From Sinimarinibacterium flocculans (GTDB taxonomy: Bacteria; Pseudomonadota; Gammaproteobacteria; Nevskiales; Nevskiaceae): a stretch of DNA of 64,000 nt. A program made the position numbers and the translations under genes. The stretch covers positions 372,001 to 436,000 of the forward strand of contig NZ_QICN01000001.1 in assembly GCF_003201205.1 (NCBI RefSeq), in the 5' to 3' direction. The notes beneath the pieces were generated by a model. It had not been told where the DNA came from, did not search any database, and saw nothing but the letters and a program-made list of their open reading frames with translations. Of this stretch, positions 8,563-16,889 are shown piece by piece. Every line of letters begins with the position of its first letter. Position 1 is the first letter of the stretch.

Positions 8563-8853
8563 TCAGTCCGATGACGGCAGCGGCTTGGCTTCCTTGAGCT
8601 GCAGGGCCACGCCGCCGATCGACAGCGAGCCCTTGCCGGGCTTGGTGCACAGCAGTTCGACATTGCCGTCGGCATCGACGTAGCGCTTGCCGATCTGCGA
8701 GCCGTTGGCGAACCCGGGGTCCAGCGCGGCCGGTGTGGCCGGCTTGTCCGGGCCCATCGGCGCGCCACCGCAGTCGACGACGACGTCCTTGCCGCGCACG
8801 ACCATGACCTCGGTGTCGCAGGCGGCGCTCTTGAGCTTCATTCCGGGCTTCAT
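8563..8853 (-). CDS. Small Cys-containing protein of unknown function
   Basis: A 96-residue soluble protein I do not recognise. The ATG at 8853 is preceded by AAGGAG. Three cysteines stand out: 'AACDTEVMVVRGKDVVVDCGG' carries two 18 residues apart, and 'VELLCTKPGKG' carries a third, suggesting a metal or disulfide site in a beta-rich fold. It starts 11 bases after the aldehyde dehydrogenase stop and is surely in its operon, so it may be an accessory to that enzyme. The end lies just inside the strong terminator. Confidence 0.75.
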   Translation of the reverse strand: MKPGMKLKSAACDTEVMVVRGKDVVVDCGGAPMGPDKPATPAALDPGFANGSQIGKRYVDADGNVELLCTKPGKGSLSIGGVALQLKEAKPLPSSD

Positions 8854-8864
8854 GGCGGGTCTCC

Positions 8865-10325
8865 TTACGACGCGCGGATGCCGATGGCCTTGGTCTCGAG
8901 GAACTCCTCGATGCCTTCGACGCCCCACTCACGACCCATGCCGCTCTGCTTGTAGCCGCCGAACGGCAGGTCGCCGGTGATGCTCATGCCGCCGTTGACC
9001 GACAGCGCGCCGGCGCGGATGCGCCTGGCGATGCCCAGCGCCCGCTGGGTGTCGCCGAACACGGCGCCGCCGAGGCCGTAGATGCTGTCGTTGGCGATGC
9101 GCACGGCATCGTCATCGTTCTCGTAAGGGATCACGACCAGCACCGGCCCGAAGATCTCCTCCTGGGCGATGCGCATGTCGTTGCGCACGTCGACGAAGCA
9201 GGTCGGCTCGATGAAGAAGCCCGTGCCCTTGTCGGTGCGGACCTTGCCGCCCGCGAGCAGGCGTGCGCCTTCCCGCTGGCCGATCTCGATGTAGTTCTTC
9301 ACGCGCTCGAGCTGCTTCTTCGAGATCACCGGGCCCATGATGCAGGTCGGCTCGTCGAAGTTGCCCCACTTGTCGGCGAAGCCGGCATAGGCCATCTCGA
9401 GGATCTTGGTGACTTCCGCATAGCGCGACTTGGGCACCAGCAGGCGCGTGGGGTAGGCGCAGCCCTGGCCGGCGTGGAACACGACCATCGACGAGGCGAT
9501 GACCATCGGGAAGTTGGGGCAGTCGTCGAGCACGATGTAGGCCGACTTGCCGCCGAGTTCGAGGAACACGCGCTTCAGCGAATCCGCGCCGTTCTTCATG
9601 ATCAGCTTGCCGACTGCGGTCGAGCCGGTGAACGAGATCAGGTCGACGCGCGGGTCCCTGGTCAGCATCTCGCCGGCCATCGCCGGGTCGGCCGAGGTGA
9701 TGACGTTGAACACGCCCGGCGGGAATCCGGCCTCGGCGGCCAGTTCGCCCATGATCGCGCCCATCAGCGGCGTGTCCGGCGCCGGCTTGAGCACGACCGT
9801 GCAGCCGGCGAGCAGCGCGGCGACGACCTTGCCGATGTTCACATACAGCGGCACGTTCCACGGCGTGATTGCGCCGACGACGCCCATCGCCTCGTTGACG
9901 ACCAGGCGCTGGGTGTCGAAGCCGTACTCGTTCTTCTTGCCCAGATCCTTCTGCCAGGTGACCTTCGGGAAGCAGTCGAGCAGGCCGTCGAAGCCGTTGA
10001 GCGCACCGTCGATCTGCGCGCGGGCGGCGGCACCGATGGCCGAGCCTGCCTCGAGACGTGCGATCTGCACCAGCTTGTCGCGGTTGGCCTGCAGCAGGGC
10101 GCGGTATTTCTTGAGCAGTTCGACGCGCAGCTCGCGATTGGTCGACCAGTCGGTCTCGTCGAAGGCGCGACGCGCGGCGGCAATCGCTTCGTTGACGTCA
10201 TCGGCCGAGGCATCGGCCGCCTTGCCGACGACCTCGCCGGTCCACGGGCCGATGTTGTCGTAGGTCTTGCCGCCGGCTGCGGGACGCAGCTTGCCGTCGA
10301 TGTACAGCTTGGCCTCTGGGAGCAT
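8865..10325 (-). CDS. NAD(P)-dependent aldehyde dehydrogenase
   Basis: An ALDH-superfamily enzyme of 486 residues from the ATG at 10325; an adjacent GTG at 10328 is equally well placed behind AGGAG. Catalytic residues are Cys289 in 'AGQGCAYPTR' and the general base Glu256 in 'LELGGKSA', with the usual 33-residue spacing. 'TPWNVPLY' and 'FTGSTAVGK' mark the nucleotide-binding part. It oxidises an aldehyde to the acid, presumably one generated by the neighbouring P450 or SDR steps. It is co-directional with the genes at 10390 and 10720. Confidence 0.95.
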   Translation of the reverse strand: MLPEAKLYIDGKLRPAAGGKTYDNIGPWTGEVVGKAADASADDVNEAIAAARRAFDETDWSTNRELRVELLKKYRALLQANRDKLVQIARLEAGSAIGAAARAQIDGALNGFDGLLDCFPKVTWQKDLGKKNEYGFDTQRLVVNEAMGVVGAITPWNVPLYVNIGKVVAALLAGCTVVLKPAPDTPLMGAIMGELAAEAGFPPGVFNVITSADPAMAGEMLTRDPRVDLISFTGSTAVGKLIMKNGADSLKRVFLELGGKSAYIVLDDCPNFPMVIASSMVVFHAGQGCAYPTRLLVPKSRYAEVTKILEMAYAGFADKWGNFDEPTCIMGPVISKKQLERVKNYIEIGQREGARLLAGGKVRTDKGTGFFIEPTCFVDVRNDMRIAQEEIFGPVLVVIPYENDDDAVRIANDSIYGLGGAVFGDTQRALGIARRIRAGALSVNGGMSITGDLPFGGYKQSGMGREWGVEGIEEFLETKAIGIRAS

Positions 10326-10389
10326 CACGATCGGGTTCTCCTGAAACGGAATTCGAATGAATGGTCGTCGCTGCGGGCGGACGGGGCGC

Positions 10390-10686
10390 TCAGGCGCGCG
10401 TCGCGGTGAACGAGTAGGACCCCATCAGGCCGGCCTTGCACTTGCCTTCCATCGTGTCGCCGCTGACGGTGGCGGTGAAGACGACCTTCATCTTCAGCGG
10501 CTTGGTGACGTGGTTGGTCCACACCAGCTTGCTGCCGTCGAAGCTGGCATCGCTGATCGGCGTGCTCGTGCCGTTGCCCGTCTGCGATCCGGTGATGGTG
10601 CCGCTGCTCTCGGCGAGTTCGAGTACCGTCTTCTGCGGACCGGTCGGCGCCTTGATCGTGACGTTCCACTTGCCTGCGATGGACAT
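10390..10686 (-). CDS. Free copy of a 98-residue beta-rich domain also found fused to a P450
   Basis: A 98-residue protein with a strong GGAGAG site before its ATG. It matches, residue for residue and without gaps, the last 98 residues of the P450 at 40858-42435: by my count about 53 of 98 positions are identical, including 'PTGPQ', 'NH.TKP.KMKV' and the C-terminal 'GSYxFTAT'. The alternating strand pattern and 'GKWNVTIKAPTGPQKTVLEL' opening suggest a small lipocalin-like beta-barrel that could bind a hydrophobic ligand. No catalytic motif is seen. It lies between an aldehyde dehydrogenase and a tandem-barrel protein in the same operon. Function unknown; ligand-carrier or stabilising role is my inference. 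Confidence 0.85.
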   Translation of the reverse strand: MSIAGKWNVTIKAPTGPQKTVLELAESSGTITGSQTGNGTSTPISDASFDGSKLVWTNHVTKPLKMKVVFTATVSGDTMEGKCKAGLMGSYSFTATRA

Positions 10687-10719
10687 GGCGTCTCTCCTGC
10701 CAGTGATTCGAAGCGGCGC

Positions 10720-11481
10720 TCAACCGCGCCCGTAGGCCGAGAGGTCCCCGGCGTAGGCGATGCCGCCGGGCCAGAACTTCTCGCCGCTGACCTTGCGGAA
10801 GTAGTGCACCGTGCGCGCGACCGAACCGGACGCGGAGCGTGGCTGCATGGCGATTCCGCTGGGGCTGCGCCCGCCCGCCCTTGCGCTGAAATCGCCGATC
10901 GTCAGGTTGAGATCGTCCGTCTGCTGCGCACACAGGATCAGCTGGTCGCCCGGGCAGTAGTGGCGCGGTTCGATCTGGAACGGCGAGAGTTCGCCGCGCT
11001 TCATCGCGACGTGGCCGGGGACGTTGATCACCTCGACGCTGTGCACCTCGTCGTACCACTTGTGGTACTCGGCGGCACGGCCCGGCACGTAGTTGCCGAG
11101 GATGATGCTGACGCCGGACAGCGGCTCGTCGCGCCGCCAGTTGTCGCTGCCCTTCCAGTCCGAGTACATGCGGTAGGTGTAGATCTTCTCGGTCTCGTCG
11201 TCGGCGATCAGTCCGCGGTCGCGCGCATCGGCGATCAGCGGTCCCAGGGCCGGCACGTCGAGCGCCGGGTCGGGCAGGTCGAAGTCGTAGATGCTCAGGT
11301 AGCGCCACGGCTGCGGGATGTCGCGCATGATCTGTTCGGGCGTCACCTCGTAACGGTCGGCAGCCGTGAGACCGCGCAGGCCGGCCAGCGCCTTGCGGTG
11401 CGCGCCGTCGAACCACGACGCGTACTCGGCGTCGCGTCCGGTGGCGACGTTGTGCAGATGAATGGTCGTGTACAGGGCCAT
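10720..11481 (-). CDS. Tandem dimeric alpha/beta-barrel protein (EthD/DUF4286-like)
   Basis: A 253-residue protein made of two similar halves. The first contains 'AEYASWFDGAHRKALAGLRG', the second 'AEYHKWYDEVHSVEVINVPG', both typical of the first helix of ferredoxin-like dimeric alpha/beta-barrel proteins such as EthD. The duplication makes a pseudo-dimer in one chain. Family members assist cytochrome P450 or other oxygenase pathways or act as small isomerases, but no catalytic assignment is possible here. Its GGAGGAG lies about 24 bases before the ATG, longer than ideal, so the start is a little uncertain. It is first in its operon and divergent from the SDR at 11605. Confidence 0.7.
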   Translation of the reverse strand: MALYTTIHLHNVATGRDAEYASWFDGAHRKALAGLRGLTAADRYEVTPEQIMRDIPQPWRYLSIYDFDLPDPALDVPALGPLIADARDRGLIADDETEKIYTYRMYSDWKGSDNWRRDEPLSGVSIILGNYVPGRAAEYHKWYDEVHSVEVINVPGHVAMKRGELSPFQIEPRHYCPGDQLILCAQQTDDLNLTIGDFSARAGGRSPSGIAMQPRSASGSVARTVHYFRKVSGEKFWPGGIAYAGDLSAYGRG

Positions 11482-11519
11482 GTCCGGGCAGCTTGTGATC
11501 GTGGGACTCCTCCGGCGGC

Positions 11520-11560
11520 ATGATAAGCCAGATCACTGACAAGTAAACAGCACTGTTGTA
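11520..11560. promoter_or_regulatory. Divergent promoter region with second TetR-type palindrome
   Basis: The 18 bases 11543-11560 match the perfect palindrome at 6463 in 14 positions (core AACA-GCAC-TGTT). For the minus-strand operon a -35 TTTACT (complement of 11542-11547) and a -10 TATCAT (complement of 11520-11525) are separated by 16 bases, so the palindrome covers the -35 element. The site is placed to control both the 11481 operon and the SDR at 11605. Confidence 0.55.
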
Positions 11561-11604
11561 TGGTTGCGGGCGCCGCATCCTGTGCGGACAGTTCCGGAGG
11601 GGAC

Positions 11605-12447
11605 ATGAGACAAGCCGCGCCGGCGGGCGCCGCCGCAGCGGGGCCCGCACAGCCTGATTCCCTGCTCGATCTGCACGGTCAGGTGGCGTTCGTCAGCGGT
11701 GCGGGGCAGGGCGCCGGCCGTGCGATCGCGCTGATGCTGGCGCGAAACGGCGCGGGCGGGATCGCCGTGAACGATTTCGTCGGCGAGCGTGCCGAGGCGG
11801 TGGCGGCGGAGATCCGGACGCTCGGTGTGCCGGCAGTGGCTGTGCCTGCGGATGTCGGCGATCTCGATGCCGTGCGCGGAGCGTTCGCGCAGGCGCAGGC
11901 GCTGGGGCCGGTGACACTGCTGGTCAACAATGCCGGCAACGCGGGGCCGGCGCAGCAGATGCGGCCGACGCCGCTGTTCTGGGAGACCGATCCCGCGGAC
12001 TGGGACCGCTTCCTGCGCACCAATCTCCAGGGGGTGCTGAACTGCTGCCACGCGGCGTTGCCGGTCATGGTCGCACAGCAGCGTGGCCGCATCGTCACCA
12101 TCGTCTCCGATGCCGCCCGCACCGGCGAAGCGCGCCTGTCGGTCTATGCCGCGGCCAAGGCCGGCGCCGCGGGCTTCATGCGCTCCTTGGCGAAGGAGGC
12201 GGGCCGCTACGACATCACGGCGAACTGCGTGTCGCTGTCGACGCTGGAGCCGGCACTCGACGAGCCGGCGAAGTCTGCGTTTCTCTCGAGCGAGCAGGCC
12301 AGGGCGCATGTCGCGCGCTACTCGATCCGGCGCTTCGGACAACCGGACGATGTCGCCGCGATGGTGCTGTTCCTGTGTTCGGACGCGGCCGCCTGGATCA
12401 CCGGCCAGACCTATCCGGTCAACGGGGGCTACAGTGCCGCGCTCTGA
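11605..12447 (+). CDS. Short-chain dehydrogenase/reductase
   Basis: A 280-residue SDR started at the ATG at 11605, which has GGAGGGG just upstream; an earlier in-frame codon would add unconserved residues. The cofactor motif reads 'SGAGQGAGRAIA' (one variation from TGxxxGxG), 'NNAGN' follows, and Tyr181/Lys185 lie in 'YAAAKAGAAGF'. The 'SDAART' strand carries an Asp-Ala pair in place of the usual double serine. It precedes an MFS permease by 33 bases. It is likely a hydroxy/keto oxidoreductase of the same pathway, under the palindrome at 11543. Confidence 0.9.
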   Translation: MRQAAPAGAAAAGPAQPDSLLDLHGQVAFVSGAGQGAGRAIALMLARNGAGGIAVNDFVGERAEAVAAEIRTLGVPAVAVPADVGDLDAVRGAFAQAQALGPVTLLVNNAGNAGPAQQMRPTPLFWETDPADWDRFLRTNLQGVLNCCHAALPVMVAQQRGRIVTIVSDAARTGEARLSVYAAAKAGAAGFMRSLAKEAGRYDITANCVSLSTLEPALDEPAKSAFLSSEQARAHVARYSIRRFGQPDDVAAMVLFLCSDAAAWITGQTYPVNGGYSAAL

Positions 12448-12480
12448 ACGCAGGCGACGTCGCTGCACGGCAGACCCGCG

Positions 12481-13713
12481 ATGAGCTACTTCGCCGAACT
12501 GCGCACGCACTGGCGCCCGCTCGCGGCCTCCACGATCGGGCATGGCGTCGGCATCGGCGTGATGGCCTATGTCGTCGGCACCTTCGCGCCGCATCTGCTC
12601 GCGGAGTTCGGCTGGACCCGGTCGCAGTTCGCGCTGCTGGGAACGGCCACGTTGCTGACGCTGGTGTTCCTGCCGGTGGTCGGTCGCGCAGCCGACCTGT
12701 TCGGCGTACGCCGCACGGCGCTGCTCGGCGTGATCTACATGCCGATGTCGTTCTACGCGTTGAGCACCATCGGCGGCGACTTTCGTGTGTTCATCGCCAT
12801 CGTCATCTCGCAGGTCGTGCTCGGCATCGGCACGTCGACGACGGTCTACAGCCGCCTCGTCGCCGAGCGCTTCGTACAGGCACGCGGGCTCGGCCTGGCG
12901 ATCATGGCCAGCGGTCCGGCCATCGTCGGTGCCATCGGCTCGCCATTGCTGAGCGACTACATCGACGAGCACGGCTGGCGTGCCGGGTACCGCCTGATGG
13001 CGGCATTCACGGCCTGTCTCGGCGTGCTGGCGCTTGCGCTGGTGCCGAGCGGGCAGCAGCCGGCACCCGCTGCCCGGCGCGCACGCAGTGCGCCCCGCGA
13101 CTACGCGGCGATTGCGCGCAGCCGCGCGTTCTGGCTGATTGCCGGCGGCATGTTCCTGTGCAACATCGCCGCGCCGCTGCACGGTCCTCAGCTCAAGCTG
13201 ATGCTGCTCGATGCCGGCGCACCGGCACTGGATGCCGCGCGGCTGGTGTCGCTCTACGCCATCGGCGTGATCGTCGGCCGCTTCGCCTGCGGACTGGCGC
13301 TGGACCGTTTCGCCGCGCATCGCATCGCTGCGCTGAGCATGGGCCTGCCGGCGATCGGCATGTTCCTGATCGCATCGCCGCTCGACGCCTGGTGGACCCT
13401 GTGGGTCGCGGTGTCTCTGATGGGCCTGTCGCAGGGCGCCGAAGGCGATATTGCCGGCTACCTCGTCGTCCGCCACTTCGGGGTCGGCATCTTCAGCAGC
13501 GTGCTCGGGCTCATCATCGCCGCGCTGGGTGTGGCGTCGTCGCTCGGCGCCCTGCTGCTGAGCCTGTCGCTGTCGCCGACCGACAGCTACGCGCCGTTTC
13601 TCGCTGCGAGCGCGGTGGCGGTACTCATCGGCAGTCTGTTGTTCCTGGGGCTCGGTCGCAGCGGCGAATTCGTCGACCCTGCCGCAGAGACCGCGCCCGC
13701 GTCAGCCGCCTGA
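12481..13713 (+). CDS. Major facilitator superfamily permease
   Basis: A 410-residue inner-membrane protein with about twelve hydrophobic segments and the MFS loop 'GRAADLFGVRRTALLG' after the second helix. A charged central loop ('ARRARSAPRDYAAI') separates the two six-helix bundles. It resembles oxalate/formate- or monocarboxylate-type MFS carriers in general layout. It is probably co-expressed with the SDR upstream and could import an acidic pathway substrate. It ends inside the convergent gene: the last 12 bases overlap 13702-13713. Confidence 0.85.
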   Translation: MSYFAELRTHWRPLAASTIGHGVGIGVMAYVVGTFAPHLLAEFGWTRSQFALLGTATLLTLVFLPVVGRAADLFGVRRTALLGVIYMPMSFYALSTIGGDFRVFIAIVISQVVLGIGTSTTVYSRLVAERFVQARGLGLAIMASGPAIVGAIGSPLLSDYIDEHGWRAGYRLMAAFTACLGVLALALVPSGQQPAPAARRARSAPRDYAAIARSRAFWLIAGGMFLCNIAAPLHGPQLKLMLLDAGAPALDAARLVSLYAIGVIVGRFACGLALDRFAAHRIAALSMGLPAIGMFLIASPLDAWWTLWVAVSLMGLSQGAEGDIAGYLVVRHFGVGIFSSVLGLIIAALGVASSLGALLLSLSLSPTDSYAPFLAASAVAVLIGSLLFLGLGRSGEFVDPAAETAPASAA

Positions 13714-14769
13714 GCGTCGCAGGTCGGGAATGAAGGCCGGCAATTCGCTCGACAGCCGGATGCCGGGCGCCGCGGCGCAGACGTAGGCCACGGCGTTGAC
13801 CGCGCGGTGGGCGGTGTAGCCCGGGGTCGTCGCCGCCTTGTGCTCGGGCGCGACGGTGAAGCGCAGGTCCAGTTCCAGTGGCGCATCGCCGTCGAGCTGC
13901 AGGCGCCAGCCGTCGCCGCGCAGATCCCAGTCCCGGTCGAGTTCGGTGGTCACGAACCAGTTGGCGGTGAAGCCGATCAGCGGCTTGCCATTGCGCAGAC
14001 CGTTCACGGTGGCGCGCTGGGCGGCGACGGTACCGGCCTTGACCTCGCCTGCGGCGATGCGCGTGTCGCGGCGGGCGAGGGCGACCTCGCCATGTGCCTC
14101 GATGTCGTCGAAGGCCAGGCCAACGGCCTCGGCGACCGCCTGCAGCGAAGGGCCGAAGGCGTGACGCAGATGCAGCGCGCGACCGGCGTCGGCCTGCGGA
14201 TTCGGCGCGCGGCCGAAGCCCATCAGGTCGAACAGCATCTCCGGCGAGTTGCGCGAGCGCATGTCGGCGAACTCGTGGATGTGCAGGCGGTCGAGCCGGC
14301 GCTGGATCGACAGCAGCGCCAGCGGCACCGCCTCGGTGATGAAACCCGGGCTGCTGCCGGTGCTGTGGATCGATGCGCCGCCCCGCGTGCAGGCGGCGTC
14401 GATGCGTTCGCGCAACGCCGGATCCATGCGTGCCGGCAGGTGGAACTCGGTGCGCGTCGTGACGACGTTGATGCCGGCGTCGAGCAGGCGGCACAGGTCG
14501 TCGGCTTCGGTGCGTTGCGGCATGTAGAGCACGCAGTCCGGCTCGAGCGCGAGGATGTCGTCGATGCTGCGCGTCGCTTTCACGCCGACGGGCGGCAGGC
14601 CGCACAGCTCGCCGGCATCGCGGCCGGCCTTGGCATCGGCGTAGACGTAGAGGCCGACCAGTTCCAGCGTGGGGTGTTCGATGACGGCGCGCAGCGAGCG
14701 CGTGCCGATGTTGCCGGTGGCCCATTGCACGACACGCAGAACGCGGTCGCCGGTGCGGGTGCTGCTCAT
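13702..14769 (-). CDS. DapB-like NAD(P)-dependent dehydrogenase
   Basis: A 355-residue protein with a dihydrodipicolinate-reductase-like N-terminal Rossmann domain: 'VVQWATGNIGTRSLRAVIEH' resembles the nucleotide-binding turn of 2,4-diaminopentanoate dehydrogenase-like proteins. Members of this group with 'GSSPGFITE' in the middle are common in actinobacterial and proteobacterial lipid or steroid gene clusters, but their substrates are mostly unknown. The ATG at 14769 has GAGGAG. It is a single-gene unit, convergent with the MFS gene and divergent from the HyuB operon. Confidence 0.8.
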   Translation of the reverse strand: MSSTRTGDRVLRVVQWATGNIGTRSLRAVIEHPTLELVGLYVYADAKAGRDAGELCGLPPVGVKATRSIDDILALEPDCVLYMPQRTEADDLCRLLDAGINVVTTRTEFHLPARMDPALRERIDAACTRGGASIHSTGSSPGFITEAVPLALLSIQRRLDRLHIHEFADMRSRNSPEMLFDLMGFGRAPNPQADAGRALHLRHAFGPSLQAVAEAVGLAFDDIEAHGEVALARRDTRIAAGEVKAGTVAAQRATVNGLRNGKPLIGFTANWFVTTELDRDWDLRGDGWRLQLDGDAPLELDLRFTVAPEHKAATTPGYTAHRAVNAVAYVCAAAPGIRLSSELPAFIPDLRRSGG

Positions 14770-15059
14770 CGGTGTCTCCTCGGGGTGTAGCCCGGACGAT
14801 GAGCCGACTATGGCCCGTCACCGCGCGACACGGTCGGTGTCGTCGCGCCCGCTGCCGTCGCGGTCAACAGCCGCTTCAGCGCACGGCAAGTCCCGGTCCG
14901 CCGCAGCCGGTCCAGGTGGAGACCCGGCGGATGTATAGGCGGCTGCAGGTTCTGACGAGACGGTCCCGGCGCCTTCTCGCACCATCGCGGTCAACCTGCC
15001 GGCGGGGGCGCTACCCGCCGTCGCGCCGGCATCACGAAGAGAACCGTGCGGAGACCGCC
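14770..15059. other. Intergenic region upstream of the hyuBA operon
   Basis: This 290-base gap separates the divergent DapB-like and HyuB genes and must hold both promoters. The only element I can point to is ATGTATAG at 14931-14938, the core of the longer motif found at 21382 and 61800; the flanking bases do not match here. I see no gene or hairpin of note. Confidence 0.4.
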
Positions 15060-16874
15060 ATGTCATTCGAGCTGAACCGGCGCCTGGCCGCCCGTCGCGA
15101 GCCGCTGCCGACCTCGGCGACCGTGGACCCGGTCACCGCGAGCATCATCCGCGGCGCGATGGAGACCGTCTGCTTCGAGGCGGCGACCCATCTCGGGCGC
15201 GCGGCCTCGTCGCCGATCATCAACTCCTCGAACGAGCGCAACGCCAGCATCATCGACGCGCATGGCCGCCTGGCGGCAGTGGCCATCGGCACGCCGCACC
15301 TGACCTTCGTCTCGCAGCTCACCGTACGCTACGGGCTGGAGATGTTCAAGGACTTCGACTGGGGGCCGGGCGATGTATTTCTGGGCAACGATCCCGACTA
15401 CGGCGGCGGCCATCTGCCGGACTACAACGTCTATGCGCCGGTGTTCGACGACAACGGCGAGCTGATCCTGATCCAGGCGCTGCAGGCGCACCAGGGCGAT
15501 ACCGGCGGTAAGGACCCGGGCGGCTTCACGCTGGAGGCGACCGACATCTTTACCGAAGGTCTGGCGATTCCCTGCCTCAAGCTGCTGCATCGCGGCGAGA
15601 AGCGGCTCGACGTGATCCGCATGATCGAGCGCAACAACCGCTTCGCGACCTTCCGCGGTGACCTCGCGGCGATGATCAGCGCCGTGCAGCTCGCGGTGCG
15701 CCGGCTCGAAGATGTGATCCGCAAGTGGGGCGCCGATGCGGTCAAGGCGACGATCAATGCCGAGATCGAGCAATCCGAGAAGCGTTTGCGCGAGGAGGTG
15801 TCGCGCTGGAAGGACGGCACCTACGAAGCCGATGTCTGGATCGACCATGACACCCAGGGCACCAAGGACATCAAGGTCCATGCCGCCTGCACGATCCAGG
15901 GTGACCAGCTCACGGTGGACCTGACCGGCACCGATGACCGGCCGAACCTCGTCGGCGTGTGGAACACCTACGGCAACACGCGCAGTTACATCATGGTGCA
16001 GGTCGCCGCGGCGATCGATCCGGGCATCGTCAAGAACGAGGGTCTGTTCAACGCCGTCGAGATGATCGTGCCGGAGGGCTGCATCGCGCACCCGCCGCCG
16101 AACAAACCGGCGGCGCTCGGCTCCTTCCATCCCGCCTGCGAGATCACCGAGGCGGTGTGCATCGCGCTGTCGCAGGTCGTGCCGGAACGGGCGACGCCGC
16201 AGGTCTACAAGATCGGCATGCCCAACGCGGTCATCGGCTTCGATGCGAAGGGCCAGATGTGGATGGACCAGGGTGTCGATGCACGGTCGATGGACTCGTC
16301 GGCGGTGCAGGGCATCGACGGCTGGGGCTCGTCCTGTGTCGGCCTGGGCAACCTGCTGCTGTCCGAGGCCGAGGATCTGGAGAGCCGCTTTCCGATCATC
16401 AACCTCAGCCGCGAGATGACGACGGACACCGGTGGCGCCGGCCAATGGCGCGGCCAACCGGGCAGCCTCAACGTCAAGAAGGTGCTCGCACCGACAATGG
16501 CAATGGCATGGATGGTCTCGTCACGGCATCCGCTGCGCGGCCTCTGCGGCGGCGAGGACGCGGGCGGCTACGAGAACCGCTTCGAGGTCGGCACCCCCAA
16601 CGAACGCAGGATCGAACTCTCGGCACTGGCGCAGCTGCCGGCCGAGGCGGTGATCGCCTACCAGCACGGCGGCGGCGGCGGCTTCGGCCCGGCCCTGTTG
16701 CGCGATCCGGAGGCGGTGAAGGACGACGTGCTCGACGAGAAGGTCAGCCTGCAGGCCGCGCGCGACAAGTACGGCGTGGTGCTGACCGGCTCGCTCGACG
16801 ATTATGACCTCGCGGTCGATGTCGCGGCAACGGCGGCACTGCGCGAGCAGATGGGCAGCGCGAAAGCGGCATAA
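15060..16874 (+). CDS. Hydantoinase B / oxoprolinase-type subunit (HyuB family)
   Basis: A 604-residue HyuB-family protein begun at the ATG at 15060. Family marks are 'DPVTASIIRGAMETVCFEA' near residue 20, 'GDVFLGNDPDYGGGHLPDY' near residue 105 and the C-terminal 'GGGGGFGPALLRDPEAV'. With the HyuA partner 15 bases downstream it should form an ATP-dependent enzyme. Characterised relatives include N-methylhydantoinase, 5-oxoprolinase and the acetone and acetophenone carboxylases. The two class III CoA transferases that follow make a carboxylase or ring-opening step followed by CoA activation attractive, but this is inference. Confidence 0.92.
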   Translation: MSFELNRRLAARREPLPTSATVDPVTASIIRGAMETVCFEAATHLGRAASSPIINSSNERNASIIDAHGRLAAVAIGTPHLTFVSQLTVRYGLEMFKDFDWGPGDVFLGNDPDYGGGHLPDYNVYAPVFDDNGELILIQALQAHQGDTGGKDPGGFTLEATDIFTEGLAIPCLKLLHRGEKRLDVIRMIERNNRFATFRGDLAAMISAVQLAVRRLEDVIRKWGADAVKATINAEIEQSEKRLREEVSRWKDGTYEADVWIDHDTQGTKDIKVHAACTIQGDQLTVDLTGTDDRPNLVGVWNTYGNTRSYIMVQVAAAIDPGIVKNEGLFNAVEMIVPEGCIAHPPPNKPAALGSFHPACEITEAVCIALSQVVPERATPQVYKIGMPNAVIGFDAKGQMWMDQGVDARSMDSSAVQGIDGWGSSCVGLGNLLLSEAEDLESRFPIINLSREMTTDTGGAGQWRGQPGSLNVKKVLAPTMAMAWMVSSRHPLRGLCGGEDAGGYENRFEVGTPNERRIELSALAQLPAEAVIAYQHGGGGGFGPALLRDPEAVKDDVLDEKVSLQAARDKYGVVLTGSLDDYDLAVDVAATAALREQMGSAKAA

Positions 16875-16889
16875 GGCAAGGAACGTCAA

